Assembly (NCBI RefSeq): GCF_009720835.1
Contig: NZ_WNKZ01000003.1
Span: 62,001-126,000, forward strand
Source of the DNA: Pseudoduganella buxea
GTDB taxonomy: Bacteria > Pseudomonadota > Gammaproteobacteria > Burkholderiales > Burkholderiaceae_D
Reading direction: 5' to 3'
DNA: 64,000 nucleotides
The notes under the pieces are model-generated. The model was given only the letters and a program-made list of their open reading frames with translations. It made no database searches and had not been told where the DNA came from. A program made the position numbers and the translations under genes. This document shows positions 36,707 through 48,080 of the stretch, piece after piece (the stretch's first letter is position 1; each line of letters begins with the position of its first letter).

Positions 36707-36718
36707 GGAGATTCAATC

Positions 36719-37126
36719 ATGAAAAAAATCACCGCCCTGCTGGCACTCGCCCTGACGACGGCAGCCCTGCCTGCCGCGGCCGAAACCGTCGTCATCGTCA
36801 GCGCCAAGAACCCGGCGAGCCGCATGTTCTCGGAACAGGCCGCCCAGTTCTTCCTCGGCAAGTCGACCATGTTCACGCCCATCGACCAGGCTGAAGGTTC
36901 GGCCATCCGCAACGAGTTCTACAAGAAGGTGGCGGACAAGGACGCCGGCCAGGTCAAGGCCCTGTGGTCCAAGCTGGTGTTTACCGGCAAGGCCACGGCC
37001 GAGCCGAAGGAGTTCAAGTCGAATGCCGAAGTGAAGAAGGCCGTGGCGGACGACCCGAAAGCCATCGGCTATATCGACAAGTCGGCCGTGGACGACAGCG
37101 TCAAGGTCATCCTGACACTGCAGTAA
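36719..37126 (+). CDS. Small PstS-like periplasmic binding protein, copy 2
   Basis: 135-aa exported protein, nearly identical to copy 3 after the signal peptide. AEGSAIRNEF and DPKAIGYIDKSAV mark the presumed anion-binding loop and second lobe contact. AAGGAG, formed right at the porin stop, lies eight bases before the ATG and gives strong translation. Its short length compared with about 320-350 aa for PstS shows it is a minimal single-domain form, complete rather than truncated because all three copies end at the same VILTLQ. Confidence 0.8.
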   Translation: MKKITALLALALTTAALPAAAETVVIVSAKNPASRMFSEQAAQFFLGKSTMFTPIDQAEGSAIRNEFYKKVADKDAGQVKALWSKLVFTGKATAEPKEFKSNAEVKKAVADDPKAIGYIDKSAVDDSVKVILTLQ

Positions 37127-37150
37127 TCGACTTACATACTGGCAGTACCG

Positions 37151-37178
37151 AAAAGCCCGGCTTCGTGCCGGGCTTTTT
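37151..37178 (+). terminator. Terminator of module 2
   Basis: Stem AAGCCCGGC/GCCGGGCTT (37153-37161 with 37167-37175), loop TTCGT, then T residues; A residues before the stem could make it work in both directions. Confidence 0.9.
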
Positions 37179-37263
37179 ACATTGCGGCCCTGCCATGGCG
37201 ACACCGCGGACTTGTCCGGGATGCACCAGTTCCGGGCATCGGAACCTTGTCCAGGACGGCGAT

Positions 37264-37347
37264 TTCACCAAAATGCGACATAAAGTTTGCAAAAATCTAT
37301 CCATTTGGAAATACTTATTGATGCTTCTCAGCAATATCCACTATGGT
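37264..37347 (+). promoter_or_regulatory. Module 3 regulatory motif and promoter
   Basis: TTCACCAAAATGCGACATAA (37264-37283), then 34 bases to -35 TTGATG (37318-37323), an 18-base spacer and -10 TATGGT (37342-37347). The rest of the 332-base gap 37127-37458 holds only the module 2 terminator and a leader of about 100 bases. Confidence 0.72.
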
Positions 37348-37458
37348 AGCTACTGCATGCACGATGTCCTGTAACAGCCGCTCCCCCAACCCCCGCAGCG
37401 GATGCACGACACAGCAGTACCAAACACTCAAAAATCATCTCGATCGGAATAGTTCAGC

Positions 37459-38673
37459 ATGAAACAAAAACTGTTAGTTGCATCCATCCTGGGTGCCCTG
37501 AACCTGGCACAGGCCCACGCAGCGACGCTCGGCAGCGACAAGCTGACCATCAGCGGTTTCGGTACCCTGGCCGCCGCCAAGAGCAACACGGAAGACGCGC
37601 GCTTCACCCGTGGCAACCAACGCGAAGGCACGGCTGGCACCAGCACCTTCGGCCTGGATTCGAACCTGGGCCTGCAAGCCACCTATACCCTGAGCGACAA
37701 GCTGTCCGCCACGACGCAGATACTGTCCCGCAAGACCACGGGCGACAGCTTCACGACGGAGCTGGCCTGGGCTTTTGTGAAGTACAAGGTCAGCGACGAA
37801 GTGTCCGTGCGCGTGGGCCGCGTTGTCGTGCCCGCCTTCCTGATTTCCGATTACCAGAACGTCGGCTATGCCAACACGATGATGCGTCCGCCGGTCGAGA
37901 TGTACGGTCAGAACATCATTGAAAACCTGGACGGCGCCGACATCAACTGGCAGCACAGCTTCGGCGACACCAACGTGACGGCCCAGGCCGTTGTGGGTAT
38001 CGCCCGCGGCAAGTCCTTCGTGGCCGCCGACCACAGCGAACCGCGCTTCCAGGCACCTGCCGGCGGCTTCGCTCTGAGCGCCGAACACGGTCCCGTGACC
38101 CTGCGCTTCGCCCACGTGCAAGGCAAGCTGAAAGCCACCGACGTCAAGGCAATCAACTCGCTGACGAACACCTTGACCAGCATCGGTTTCGGCCAGCTGG
38201 CCGACGACATCAGCATCTCCGAAGGCAAGCGCATGGCGTTCACGTCCGTCGGCCTGCTAGCGGACTGGAACAATATCGTCGTGCAGGCCGAGTACGGCAT
38301 GCGCCGCGCCAAGGAACCTGTCTACCTGTCGGAAAGCAATGCCTGGTACACGATGGCCGGCTACCGCTTCGGCAAGGTCCTGCCGTACTACGCCCACGCC
38401 AAGTATGACGGCAAGGGTGCCGCCATCACGGTACCGGCCGCGCTGGCCCGCATCCCGGCCCTGAACGCCGGCGTGAAGAACCTGCTGGCCGGTGGCTCGC
38501 AGTCGTCCGACCTGGTCGGCGTGCGTTGGGACTTCGCCAAGTCGGCCGCCTTGAAGGTGCAGGTCGACCGCGTCAAGCCCGGTGCCAAGAATGGCTACCT
38601 GATCGACGTGACCCCCGCGGGTGTCGGCAAGAAAGTTACCGTCGTCGCCGCCGGCGTGGACTTCGTGTTCTAA
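37459..38673 (+). CDS. Porin-like outer-membrane barrel, copy 3
   Basis: 404-aa paralogue. Signal peptide cut after AHA, mature start ATLGSDKLTISGFG, end VDFVF. Most of the chain is closest to copy 2, while the C-terminal stretch KPGAKNGYLIDVTPAGVGKK is close to copy 1 and not copy 2, so the gene looks mosaic. The family-wide RPPVEMYGQ stretch is kept. Followed after 13 bases by binding-protein copy 3. Confidence 0.82.
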   Translation: MKQKLLVASILGALNLAQAHAATLGSDKLTISGFGTLAAAKSNTEDARFTRGNQREGTAGTSTFGLDSNLGLQATYTLSDKLSATTQILSRKTTGDSFTTELAWAFVKYKVSDEVSVRVGRVVVPAFLISDYQNVGYANTMMRPPVEMYGQNIIENLDGADINWQHSFGDTNVTAQAVVGIARGKSFVAADHSEPRFQAPAGGFALSAEHGPVTLRFAHVQGKLKATDVKAINSLTNTLTSIGFGQLADDISISEGKRMAFTSVGLLADWNNIVVQAEYGMRRAKEPVYLSESNAWYTMAGYRFGKVLPYYAHAKYDGKGAAITVPAALARIPALNAGVKNLLAGGSQSSDLVGVRWDFAKSAALKVQVDRVKPGAKNGYLIDVTPAGVGKKVTVVAAGVDFVF

Positions 38674-38686
38674 GGATTAATTATTC

Positions 38687-39097
38687 ATGAAAAAAATTCT
38701 GTCTTCCCTGATCGCCCTTTCCTTCGCCGCGGCCGCCCTGCCAGCCAGCGCCGAGACCGTCGTCATCGTCAGCGCCAAGAACCCGGCCAGCCGCATGTTC
38801 TCGGAACAGGCCGCCCAGTTCTTCCTCGGTAAATCGACGATGTTCACGCCGATCGACCAGGCCGAAGGTTCCGCCATCCGCAACGACTTCTACAAGAAGG
38901 TAACGGACAAGGATGCCGGCCAGGTGAAAGCCATCTGGTCCAAGCTGGTCTTTACGGGCAAGGCCACGGCCGAGCCGAAGGAGTTCAAGTCGAACGCCGA
39001 AGTGAAGAAGGCCGTGGCGGACGATCCGAAAGCCATTGGCTATATCGACAAGTCGGCCGTGGACGACACCGTCAAGGTCATCCTGACCTTGCAGTAA
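38687..39097 (+). CDS. Small PstS-like periplasmic binding protein, copy 3
   Basis: 136-aa exported protein with a signal peptide ending LPASAE. The mature part differs from copy 2 at only a handful of positions. AEGSAIRNDF is the presumed anion-binding loop. AAGGA lies upstream of the ATG at a somewhat long spacing. Ends with the common VILTLQ and is followed by the module terminator. Confidence 0.8.
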   Translation: MKKILSSLIALSFAAAALPASAETVVIVSAKNPASRMFSEQAAQFFLGKSTMFTPIDQAEGSAIRNDFYKKVTDKDAGQVKAIWSKLVFTGKATAEPKEFKSNAEVKKAVADDPKAIGYIDKSAVDDTVKVILTLQ

Positions 39098-39116
39098 TCG
39101 CTTCACGCTGCACCCG

Positions 39117-39142
39117 AGCCCGGCCATGTGCCGGGCTTTTTT
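39117..39142 (+). terminator. Terminator of module 3
   Basis: Stem AGCCCGGC/GCCGGGCT with loop CATGT and six T residues, 19 bases after the stop codon. Confidence 0.9.
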
Positions 39143-39193
39143 GCGTCCGCTCGCCTATACTCCCGTCTTGAGCGAAGCCGGAAAGGAGTGGAT

Positions 39194-39781
39194 GTGACGA
39201 CGTGGATCGGTATCAAGGCGGGCAAACGCAAGCTGGACGTGGCGCTGCTGGCCGGTGGCAAGCTCAAGACCAAGGCGCTCGGGTACGACGGCGATGAACT
39301 GCTGGGCTGGCTGGGCAAGCAGGGCGTCACGCTGGTCCAGGGCCGCGCCTGCGTGGCGATAGCCGGCATCGAGGCCGAACGCATTGGCCTGCTGCTGCAT
39401 GACGAAGGCTGCCCCGTCAGCATGGTCGACGCCGCAACGGTGCTGGCCTTCGCGCGGGAAGAAAAGCTGCGCGTCAAAAACGACGCCATCGACGCGCCCA
39501 TCTTGGCCCGCTACGGCGCAGTCAGACAACCCGACGCCTGGACGCCGCCCCCCAGCGAAGTGCGCGTGCTGGCGGTGCTGCAGGACGGCTTGCGCGACAT
39601 GGAAACCTTCCGCCAGGACCAGCTCGACCGCCTGAAACGCTACCAGGCCGACGGCTTCCAGGAGCTGGTCGACCGGGTCAACGAACACATCCCCATCCTC
39701 GACGACGCCATCGCCAAGCTGCAAACCTCCCTCGCCAACCACCTGGCGGAGCATCCCCACTTGACGCCCGCCGCCGACTGA
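39194..39781 (+). CDS. IS110-like DEDD transposase N-domain relic
   Basis: 195-aa protein resembling only the N-terminal RuvC-like DEDD domain of IS110-family transposases. The pattern W-I-G-I-K-A-G-K-R-K-L-D-V-A-L-L stands where IS110 proteins have GIDVSK, so the first catalytic aspartate is a lysine. The later VDAATVLAFA and KNDAIDAPILARY stretches match the VNP...FA and KTDxxDA regions. The C-terminal Tnp_20 serine domain is absent. The GTG start has AAGGAG five bases upstream and the frame is clean, so the protein may be made and reused rather than be simple debris. No terminal repeats were seen. Confidence 0.65.
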   Translation: MTTWIGIKAGKRKLDVALLAGGKLKTKALGYDGDELLGWLGKQGVTLVQGRACVAIAGIEAERIGLLLHDEGCPVSMVDAATVLAFAREEKLRVKNDAIDAPILARYGAVRQPDAWTPPPSEVRVLAVLQDGLRDMETFRQDQLDRLKRYQADGFQELVDRVNEHIPILDDAIAKLQTSLANHLAEHPHLTPAAD

Positions 39782-39794
39782 GCACGGCCGGTTC

Positions 39795-39811
39795 GGTGTC
39801 AGGCACCTGAC
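39795..39811. repeat. Small REP-like palindrome
   Basis: GGTGTCAGGCACC overlaps the perfect dyad GTCAGG-CA-CCTGAC, 14 bases after the IS110-like stop. I recall GGTGTCAGGCACC as a frequent dispersed motif in related genomes; only one copy is present in this window. Confidence 0.45.
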
Positions 39812-39954
39812 AAAGAGAGCCAGGCCAGGCATTGCGTCCGCACCGCCGCGTACGCGTCGATTTCCCTGCTCGCCTCCGTCGTGGCTCATGCAAACTTACG
39901 GTATGACAATGGTCGAGCCAACAAGTTCCTTGCGACCGGGGCACAGCGCCAATG

Positions 39955-39982
39955 AAAAAACGCCGCGGGGTGACGGCGTTTT
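39955..39982 (-). terminator. Terminator of the chemoreceptor gene
   Basis: Stem AAAACGCCG/CGGCGTTTT (39957-39965 with 39974-39982), loop of 8, followed by T residues on the minus strand, 30 bases after the stop. Confidence 0.8.
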
Positions 39983-40011
39983 GGGGGGCGAGGCGCCGGG
40001 GGCGCCAGCGG

Positions 40012-41883
40012 TCAGGCTTCGAGCTTGAAGGTGCCGACGACCTGTTCGAGCCTGCGGGCCTGCTCCTGCAGCGAGCCGGCCGCGGCGGCGGCCTGTTCGA
40101 CCAGCGCCGCGTTCTGCTGGGTGGCGTCATCCATCTGGGCCACGCTCTGGTTGACCTGGCCGATGCCCTGGCTCTGCTCCTGGCTGGCCTGGGCGATCTG
40201 CTTCATCAGGGTTTCCGCTTCCTGCACGGAACGGACGATTTCCGTCATGGCCGCGCCGGCACCATCGGCCAGCGCGCTGCCCGTTTCCACCTTGCCGACG
40301 GAGTCGAGGATCAGTTCGCGGATTTCCTTGGCGGCCGCGGCCGAACGCTGGGCCAGGTTGCGCACTTCGCTGGCGACGACGGCGAAACCGCGCCCCTGCT
40401 CGCCGGCCCTGGCCGCTTCGACGGCCGCGTTCAGGGCCAGGATATTGGTCTGGAATGCAATGCCGTCGATGACGCCGATGATGTCGCCGATCTTGCGCGA
40501 GCTGTCCGAAATCTCGGCCATCGTGCGCACCACCTGGGTGACGACGTCGCCACCCTTCTGGGCCGACTGGGCCGTCGCCGCCACCAGGCGGTTGGCCTGC
40601 AGCGCGTTGTCGGCGTTCTGGCGCACCGTCGTCGTCAGCTCTTCCATCGCGGCTGCCGTTTCCTGCAGGCTGGACGCTTGCGCTTCCGTGCGGCCGGACA
40701 GGTCCAGGTTGCCGCTGGCGATCTCGCTGCTGGCCGTGGCGATGACGGACGTGCTGTCGCGCACTTCGGCGATGGTGCCGCCCAGCGAGGAGACGAAGCG
40801 GTTGAAGGCCATGGCCAGCGCACCGATTTCGTCCTGGCTCGTCACAGGCATCTTGCGGCTCAGGTCACCGTCGCCGCTGGCGATATCCTCCAGCATGCGG
40901 GCGGCGCCCATGACGGGGGCGGCAACGGCGCGGGCGATCAGCCAGATGGCGACCATGCCGATGCCGCCGCCGACCAGCGCGGCGATCAAGGCCGACGTCA
41001 TCGCCGAGCGCACGATATTGCCCAGCACTTCCGCTTCCGGCACTTCGGCCACGACATACAGGTTCAGTTCCGGCACGAAGGACGAAGCCACGAACTGGGT
41101 GCCGTCGGCGCTGTCATAGGTGGCGTGGGCGAACTTCTCGCGGCCCATCAGCTTCTTGGTCAGGTCAGGCGTGAAGCCGGCCTGGTCGCCGACGCCGTGC
41201 TTGCCGTCCGCCAGTTCCTTGTGTTTGTGAATCAGGATGGTGCCGCCGGCATCGACCAGATAGACGAAGCCGGACTGGCCCAGGCGGTAGCCGCGAATGG
41301 TTTGCGCCAGCTTTTCGGCCGACAGCCCCAGGCCGGCCGAGGCCAGCTTGCCGCCCGGCGTCTGTACGCGCGTATTGATGAACAGCATCAGGGCGTCCGA
41401 ACCGGGGTTCTTGCTCAGGTCCAGGCGATACGGCACGCCGCTGCCGATGAAGTTGTACAGCCAGCTGTCGTCCGGCACGGATTTCGACACCGTTCGTTCA
41501 TAGCCTTTTTCGGAGAAGTACTTGCCGCTCTCGGCCGACACCCAGAAGATCGATGCCGCATTCGTCATCGCCTTGATGCTTTTGGCGTAGGAATTCCAGG
41601 CGGCCAGGCCCTCCTCCGGGGTGCCGGCGTCTTCCCATGCCTGCAGGAAGGTATCGTGCGCCAGGGTACGCGACACCGTCAGCGGCTCGGCGATCTGCTT
41701 CAGGATATCGTTACGGATCTCGCCCACCTGCGCAGGCAGCTCCGAGTCGACGACGCGCTGGCGCGTGTTGGCGCTGCTTAGCGTGACGCTGAGGGTGGAC
41801 GAAATGATGATGAACAACAGCAGGCAAAGACCCATGCTGAGCATCAGCTTGGCCTTGATTGACAGGCGACGGAACAGGGACAT
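40012..41883 (-). CDS. Methyl-accepting chemotaxis protein with Cache-type sensor
   Basis: Membrane chemoreceptor (623 aa). A first transmembrane helix (about residues 10-32) and a second (about 285-310) bracket a periplasmic region of about 250 residues that reads like a Cache sensor ([20 protein letters not shown]). A HAMP domain and the signalling hairpin follow, with the hyperconserved tip [20 protein letters not shown] then [19 protein letters not shown]. No CheR-tethering pentapeptide is visible at the EA terminus. Ligand unknown. Single gene, with its own terminator. Confidence 0.93.
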   Translation of the reverse strand: MSLFRRLSIKAKLMLSMGLCLLLFIIISSTLSVTLSSANTRQRVVDSELPAQVGEIRNDILKQIAEPLTVSRTLAHDTFLQAWEDAGTPEEGLAAWNSYAKSIKAMTNAASIFWVSAESGKYFSEKGYERTVSKSVPDDSWLYNFIGSGVPYRLDLSKNPGSDALMLFINTRVQTPGGKLASAGLGLSAEKLAQTIRGYRLGQSGFVYLVDAGGTILIHKHKELADGKHGVGDQAGFTPDLTKKLMGREKFAHATYDSADGTQFVASSFVPELNLYVVAEVPEAEVLGNIVRSAMTSALIAALVGGGIGMVAIWLIARAVAAPVMGAARMLEDIASGDGDLSRKMPVTSQDEIGALAMAFNRFVSSLGGTIAEVRDSTSVIATASSEIASGNLDLSGRTEAQASSLQETAAAMEELTTTVRQNADNALQANRLVAATAQSAQKGGDVVTQVVRTMAEISDSSRKIGDIIGVIDGIAFQTNILALNAAVEAARAGEQGRGFAVVASEVRNLAQRSAAAAKEIRELILDSVGKVETGSALADGAGAAMTEIVRSVQEAETLMKQIAQASQEQSQGIGQVNQSVAQMDDATQQNAALVEQAAAAAGSLQEQARRLEQVVGTFKLEA

Positions 41884-42066
41884 GATGACTGAATGTAAAG
41901 TTTAGAATGATTTTGGTTCACATTCAGTCTAGCAAACAGCAAGTTGTTCCTGCCAGCAATACCAGTGCCGCCCCCTGATTAGCACGGTCGTACGCCGCAT
42001 TCCCGCAACGTTTCGTGAATTCGAATGCAAGAGCTTGTGCGACGGACGACGTCGACGACGGACAAT

Positions 42067-42094
42067 AAAAAACCGGGGCACGCAGGCCCCGGTT
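42067..42094 (-). terminator. Terminator of secA
   Basis: Perfect 9-bp stem AACCGGGGC/GCCCCGGTT (42071-42079 with 42086-42094), loop of 6, T run on the minus strand, 20 bases past the secA stop. Confidence 0.9.
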
Positions 42095-42114
42095 TTCCAT
42101 GCAACGTTCCCGGC

Positions 42115-44883
<2,769 letters not shown>

Positions 44884-45103
44884 GCTTGAATTCTTGAATA
44901 AACGCCGTTAAAAAAAGCCCGCTTCGCGACCTTGCCCAGTGCTTCACCTTCGTCGGCTTCCGCTGATGGCAAAAGACCTATGATTTTAGCATGCGGGCTT
45001 AGGTTGGGATTGCCATGCGTAACACAATAGCTTATTTGGTAAGAAACCGGCCGGCGCCTTCCGCCCCGTCCGGCCCGCCTGGAAGCCGGCCCGGCCGGTA
45101 AAT

Positions 45104-45131
45104 TTGCTGCGCGCGGGCCCCTGGCTATGAT
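45104..45131 (+). promoter_or_regulatory. Sigma70 promoter of the DUF721 gene
   Basis: -35 TTGCTG (45104-45109), 16-base spacer, -10 TATGAT (45126-45131). The predicted start of transcription is only about five bases before the ATG at 45143, so the mRNA may be almost leaderless. Confidence 0.6.
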
Positions 45132-45142
45132 ATGTTTCGCCG

Positions 45143-45610
45143 ATGCGATTCAACTCTCTCAACCAGAACCGGACAGCCGTCGGGGCGACGGACTTCCTGC
45201 GCCGCAGCGACCGCCTGGCGGCCCTGCTGCCGGCCGTGCAGCGGATGGCGAAGTTGCAACAGGATTGCGCCGCCGTGCTGCCCACGGCGTTCAGCTTCTG
45301 CGAGATCCTGTCCTGCGAGGACGGCGTGCTGGTGCTGTCGACGCCGAACGCGTCGGTGGCCGCCAAGCTCAAGCAGCAAGTACCGAAATTGCAGGAAGCC
45401 CTGGCCCGCAAGGGCTGGCAGATCGAGACGGTCAAGCTGAAGGTGCAGATGATGCGCGCCATGTCGACGCCGCCCGTCGAGCGGCGCCAGCTGCTGCTGC
45501 CGGAGACGGCCGTCAACTCCTTCGAGGAGCTGAGCCAGACCCTGGAGCAGACCAAGCAGAATGCCTCGCTGATCGCGGCGCTGAAGAACCTGGTGGCGAA
45601 CCGGCGCTAG
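45143..45610 (+). CDS. DUF721/DciA-like protein
   Basis: 155-aa protein of the DUF721 family, to which the replicative helicase operator DciA belongs. The DUF721 core (SFCEILSCEDGVLVLSTPNASVAAKLKQQ) and the following helical LQEALARKGWQIETVKLKVQ are visible. DciA helps load DnaB in bacteria lacking DnaC, which would suit this lineage. Located between secA and lpxC, a position I know for this family in other Burkholderiales. No usual ribosome binding site. Confidence 0.75.
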   Translation: MRFNSLNQNRTAVGATDFLRRSDRLAALLPAVQRMAKLQQDCAAVLPTAFSFCEILSCEDGVLVLSTPNASVAAKLKQQVPKLQEALARKGWQIETVKLKVQMMRAMSTPPVERRQLLLPETAVNSFEELSQTLEQTKQNASLIAALKNLVANRR

Positions 45611-45641
45611 GCCGGCCGCGCACGGCCGCTCAGTTATATGC

Positions 45642-46577
45642 TCAGTTATACGCCCATTCCTGGGCCATCTGCCGTGCATACGACGGCGGCGCATCGTCGG
45701 CCGAATTGTAGGTGACGATCTCGTAGGCATCCGGCTGGGCCAGCAGCGCGCGCAGCAGCATATTGTTCAGCGCATGGCCGGACTTGTGCGCCTCGTAGGC
45801 GCAGATCAACGGATGGCCGATCACATACAGGTCGCCGATGGCGTCGAGGATCTTGTGGCGCACGAACTCGTCGTCGTAGCGCAGGCCGTCCGGGTTCAGG
45901 ATGCGGTATTCGTCCATGACGATGGCGTTTTCCAGCGAGCCGCCCCGGGCCAGGCCGATCCCGCGCAGCATTTCCACGTCCTGCATGAAGCCGAAGGTGC
46001 GGGCCCGCGCCACGGCCTGGATATACGACTGCTCGCCGAAATCGACCAGCGCGCGCTGCGCTGTGCCATCCACGGCGGGGTGGTTGAATTCGATGAAGAA
46101 GTCCAGCTTGAAGCCTTCGTGCGGCACCAGCCGGGCCCACTTTTCCCTGGCGCCCTCGCCCTCGCGCACTTCGACGGGCTTCAGGATGCGGATGAATTTC
46201 TTCGGCGCTTCCTGTTCCGCCAGGCCGGCCTGCTGCAGCAGGTAGACGAAGGACGACGCCGAGCCGTCCATGATGGGGATTTCCTCGGCCGTCACGTCGA
46301 TATACAGGTTGTCGATGCCCAGGCCCGCGCAGGCAGACAGCAGGTGCTCGATGGTGGACACGCGGGCGCCGTCCCGGATCATCACGGTGGCCATGCGCGT
46401 GTCGCCGATTTCCATCGGCCCCACGGGGAAGACGACGGGCGGCTTCAGGTCCACCCGCGAGAAGATGATGCCCGTATCGGGCGGTGCGGGCCGCAGGGTC
46501 AGTTCCACCTTCGTGCCCGAGTGCACGCCCACACCCGTGGTGCGCACCATTTCATTGATCGTACGTTGTTTCAGCAT
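45642..46577 (-). CDS. lpxC: UDP-3-O-acyl-N-acetylglucosamine deacetylase
   Basis: Zinc deacetylase for the committed step of lipid A synthesis (311 aa). Two-fold repeated domains carry zinc ligands in [17 protein letters not shown] and in HKSGHALNN; the catalytic glutamate region is MDGSASSF. I choose the ATG giving [15 protein letters not shown], the family start, over an ATG 20 codons upstream. Convergent with the DUF721 gene, 31 bases apart. Confidence 0.96.
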   Translation of the reverse strand: MLKQRTINEMVRTTGVGVHSGTKVELTLRPAPPDTGIIFSRVDLKPPVVFPVGPMEIGDTRMATVMIRDGARVSTIEHLLSACAGLGIDNLYIDVTAEEIPIMDGSASSFVYLLQQAGLAEQEAPKKFIRILKPVEVREGEGAREKWARLVPHEGFKLDFFIEFNHPAVDGTAQRALVDFGEQSYIQAVARARTFGFMQDVEMLRGIGLARGGSLENAIVMDEYRILNPDGLRYDDEFVRHKILDAIGDLYVIGHPLICAYEAHKSGHALNNMLLRALLAQPDAYEIVTYNSADDAPPSYARQMAQEWAYN

Positions 46578-46652
46578 TGCGCGATTATAGCGGCTTTCCC
46601 TCCACGCCGTTCCCCACCCCGCCGGCGTTAAAAGCAAGGCAAGGCGCGGGTT

Positions 46653-47591
46653 TCACGGGTGTTCGGCCTCGCTGTGCACGGCCTCGCGCCGCACCAGGTA
46701 GATGCCGCTGCCGATGATGATGGCCGCGCCCACCAGGGTCCAGCCATCGGGCAGGGTATTCCACAGGGCCCAGTCGATCGCCACGCCCCAGGCCAGGGCG
46801 GTGTACTCGAACGGCGCCACGACGGATGCCTTGCCCATGCTGAAGGCGCGCGTGATGGCCAGCTGGCCGAGAAAGCCCGTGACGGCCAGCGCCGCGATGA
46901 TGGGCCAGTGTTCCAGCCGCAGCGCCACCCAGCCCGGCAACGCCAGCGGCAGCGCGCCGCAACCCATCATGATCAGGATCCAGAACATGATCTGCTCGTT
47001 CGAATCCGTGCGACTGAGGATGCGGCTGGCAATGGCCGACACGGCATAGCAGGCGGCCGACCCCAGGACGGCCAGGCCGGCGACGGAAATGAAGCTGGTG
47101 CCCTCCGGGCGCAGCACCACCAGCACGCCGCCCAGGCCGACGACGATGGCCAGCCACTGCATGGCGTCGACCCGCTCCTTCAGCACCAGAACGGACAGCG
47201 CCGTGATCAGGGCCGGCGCGATGAAGAACACGGAATAGGTTTCGGCCAGCGGCATGGATTTGAGCGCGAAGGCGAACATCGTCAGCATGCCGATGCCCAG
47301 CGCGCCGCGCAGCAGCTGCAGCTTCCAGTTCACGTTCAGGATGGTGCCGAAGCGGCCCCGGTAAGCCACCCACGCGCACACCAGCGGCAGCGACGAGAAC
47401 GAGCGCAGCACCGTCACCTGCATGGCCGGATAGTGGGCCGCCAGCAGCTTCATCGTCGTATCCATCAGCGAAAACATGGCGACGGCGGCGACCATCGCGT
47501 AGATGCTGTGCAGGTTGTCGTTGGCGGGCTGTTTCAACGGAAATCCAATGGTTGTACCGGGCTGATCATTGTACGCAAAGACTTGCAACAT
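46653..47591 (-). CDS. DMT-family transporter with two EamA domains
   Basis: Ten-helix inner-membrane protein (312 aa) of the drug/metabolite transporter superfamily, with two EamA repeats (about residues 28-165 and 175-300). The initial helix starts AMVAAVAMFSLMDTTMKLL. The first 30 residues are polar and the ribosome binding site is poor, so translation might begin at the methionine before VAAVAM. Substrate unknown; relatives export amino acids or metabolites. Confidence 0.85.
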   Translation of the reverse strand: MLQVFAYNDQPGTTIGFPLKQPANDNLHSIYAMVAAVAMFSLMDTTMKLLAAHYPAMQVTVLRSFSSLPLVCAWVAYRGRFGTILNVNWKLQLLRGALGIGMLTMFAFALKSMPLAETYSVFFIAPALITALSVLVLKERVDAMQWLAIVVGLGGVLVVLRPEGTSFISVAGLAVLGSAACYAVSAIASRILSRTDSNEQIMFWILIMMGCGALPLALPGWVALRLEHWPIIAALAVTGFLGQLAITRAFSMGKASVVAPFEYTALAWGVAIDWALWNTLPDGWTLVGAAIIIGSGIYLVRREAVHSEAEHP

Positions 47592-47632
47592 TGTCAGGTC
47601 AACAGGCCGGCGCCCTGGCTTACACTGGCTGC

Positions 47633-48046
47633 ATGAGAACCTTGCCCATACTGCTGCTTCTGCTGGCCGGCGCCGCCGCCGCCAAACCTTCCGCCCCTGC
47701 CGACTGCGCCGACGCCCGTCTGCCGCTCCTGCTGCACGAACTGCCCCTGCCGGCGCAGCAACTGCTGGGCCGGGGCGAAGCGGGCGTGGGCGGGCTGGCC
47801 GACCGCGACGAACCGTTCACGGCAACCGACGCCGTCTTCGGCCCATTGCGCCCGATGACGCGCTTCGTCGGGGCCGCCGCGGGTGAGCGCTGCCTGGCCG
47901 TCGTGCTGGAGCGGGGCGGCATCGCCCACTTCGTCGAGACGGCGATCCTGCGCGAAGTGGACGGCCGCTGGGGCCTCGTCGCCACGCGCGCGCCGACGGA
48001 GGGTGAAGTGGCGGCATGGAAAACGGCGGCGCAAGCGAAACGGTGA
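47633..48046 (+). CDS. Small secreted protein of unknown function
   Basis: 137-aa protein with a clear signal peptide (MRTLPILLLLLAGAAAA) and a mature domain with three cysteines and a central strand-rich part (ERCLAVVLERGGIAHFVET, DGRWGLVATRAP). I do not recognise a family. It is divergent from the DMT transporter by 41 bases and lies 34 bases before the SET-domain gene on the same strand, so the two may be cotranscribed. Codon use and GC match the neighbours, supporting a real gene. Confidence 0.68.
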   Translation: MRTLPILLLLLAGAAAAKPSAPADCADARLPLLLHELPLPAQQLLGRGEAGVGGLADRDEPFTATDAVFGPLRPMTRFVGAAAGERCLAVVLERGGIAHFVETAILREVDGRWGLVATRAPTEGEVAAWKTAAQAKR

Positions 48047-48080
48047 AACGTGCGGGCCATGGTCGCGGTATCATTTCAAT

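Larger units (their letters stand above)
33470..39142 (+). repeat. Triple tandem duplication of a porin/binding-protein module
   Basis: Three units of about 1.9 kb follow each other, each made of the same regulatory motif, promoter, porin gene, small binding-protein gene and GCCCGGC-type terminator. Porin starts are at 33614, 35498 and 37459. Coding parts are strongly alike, intergenic parts much less so, which shows old duplication with selection on the proteins and on the promoter motif. Confidence 0.92.

Noticed and set aside
33470..37283. The shared module motif as a PhoB box
   Set aside because: It lacks two TGTCA half sites spaced by 11 bases in either orientation; left as an unassigned motif.
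39155..39889. Minus-strand open frame of 244 codons over the IS110-like gene
   Set aside because: It has no ribosome binding site, no recognisable domain and mirrors the plus-strand gene.
40012..41883. Chemoreceptor as part of the porin/binding-protein system
   Set aside because: It is on the other strand, has its own terminator, and its sensor looks like a direct-binding Cache domain; proximity alone is not enough.
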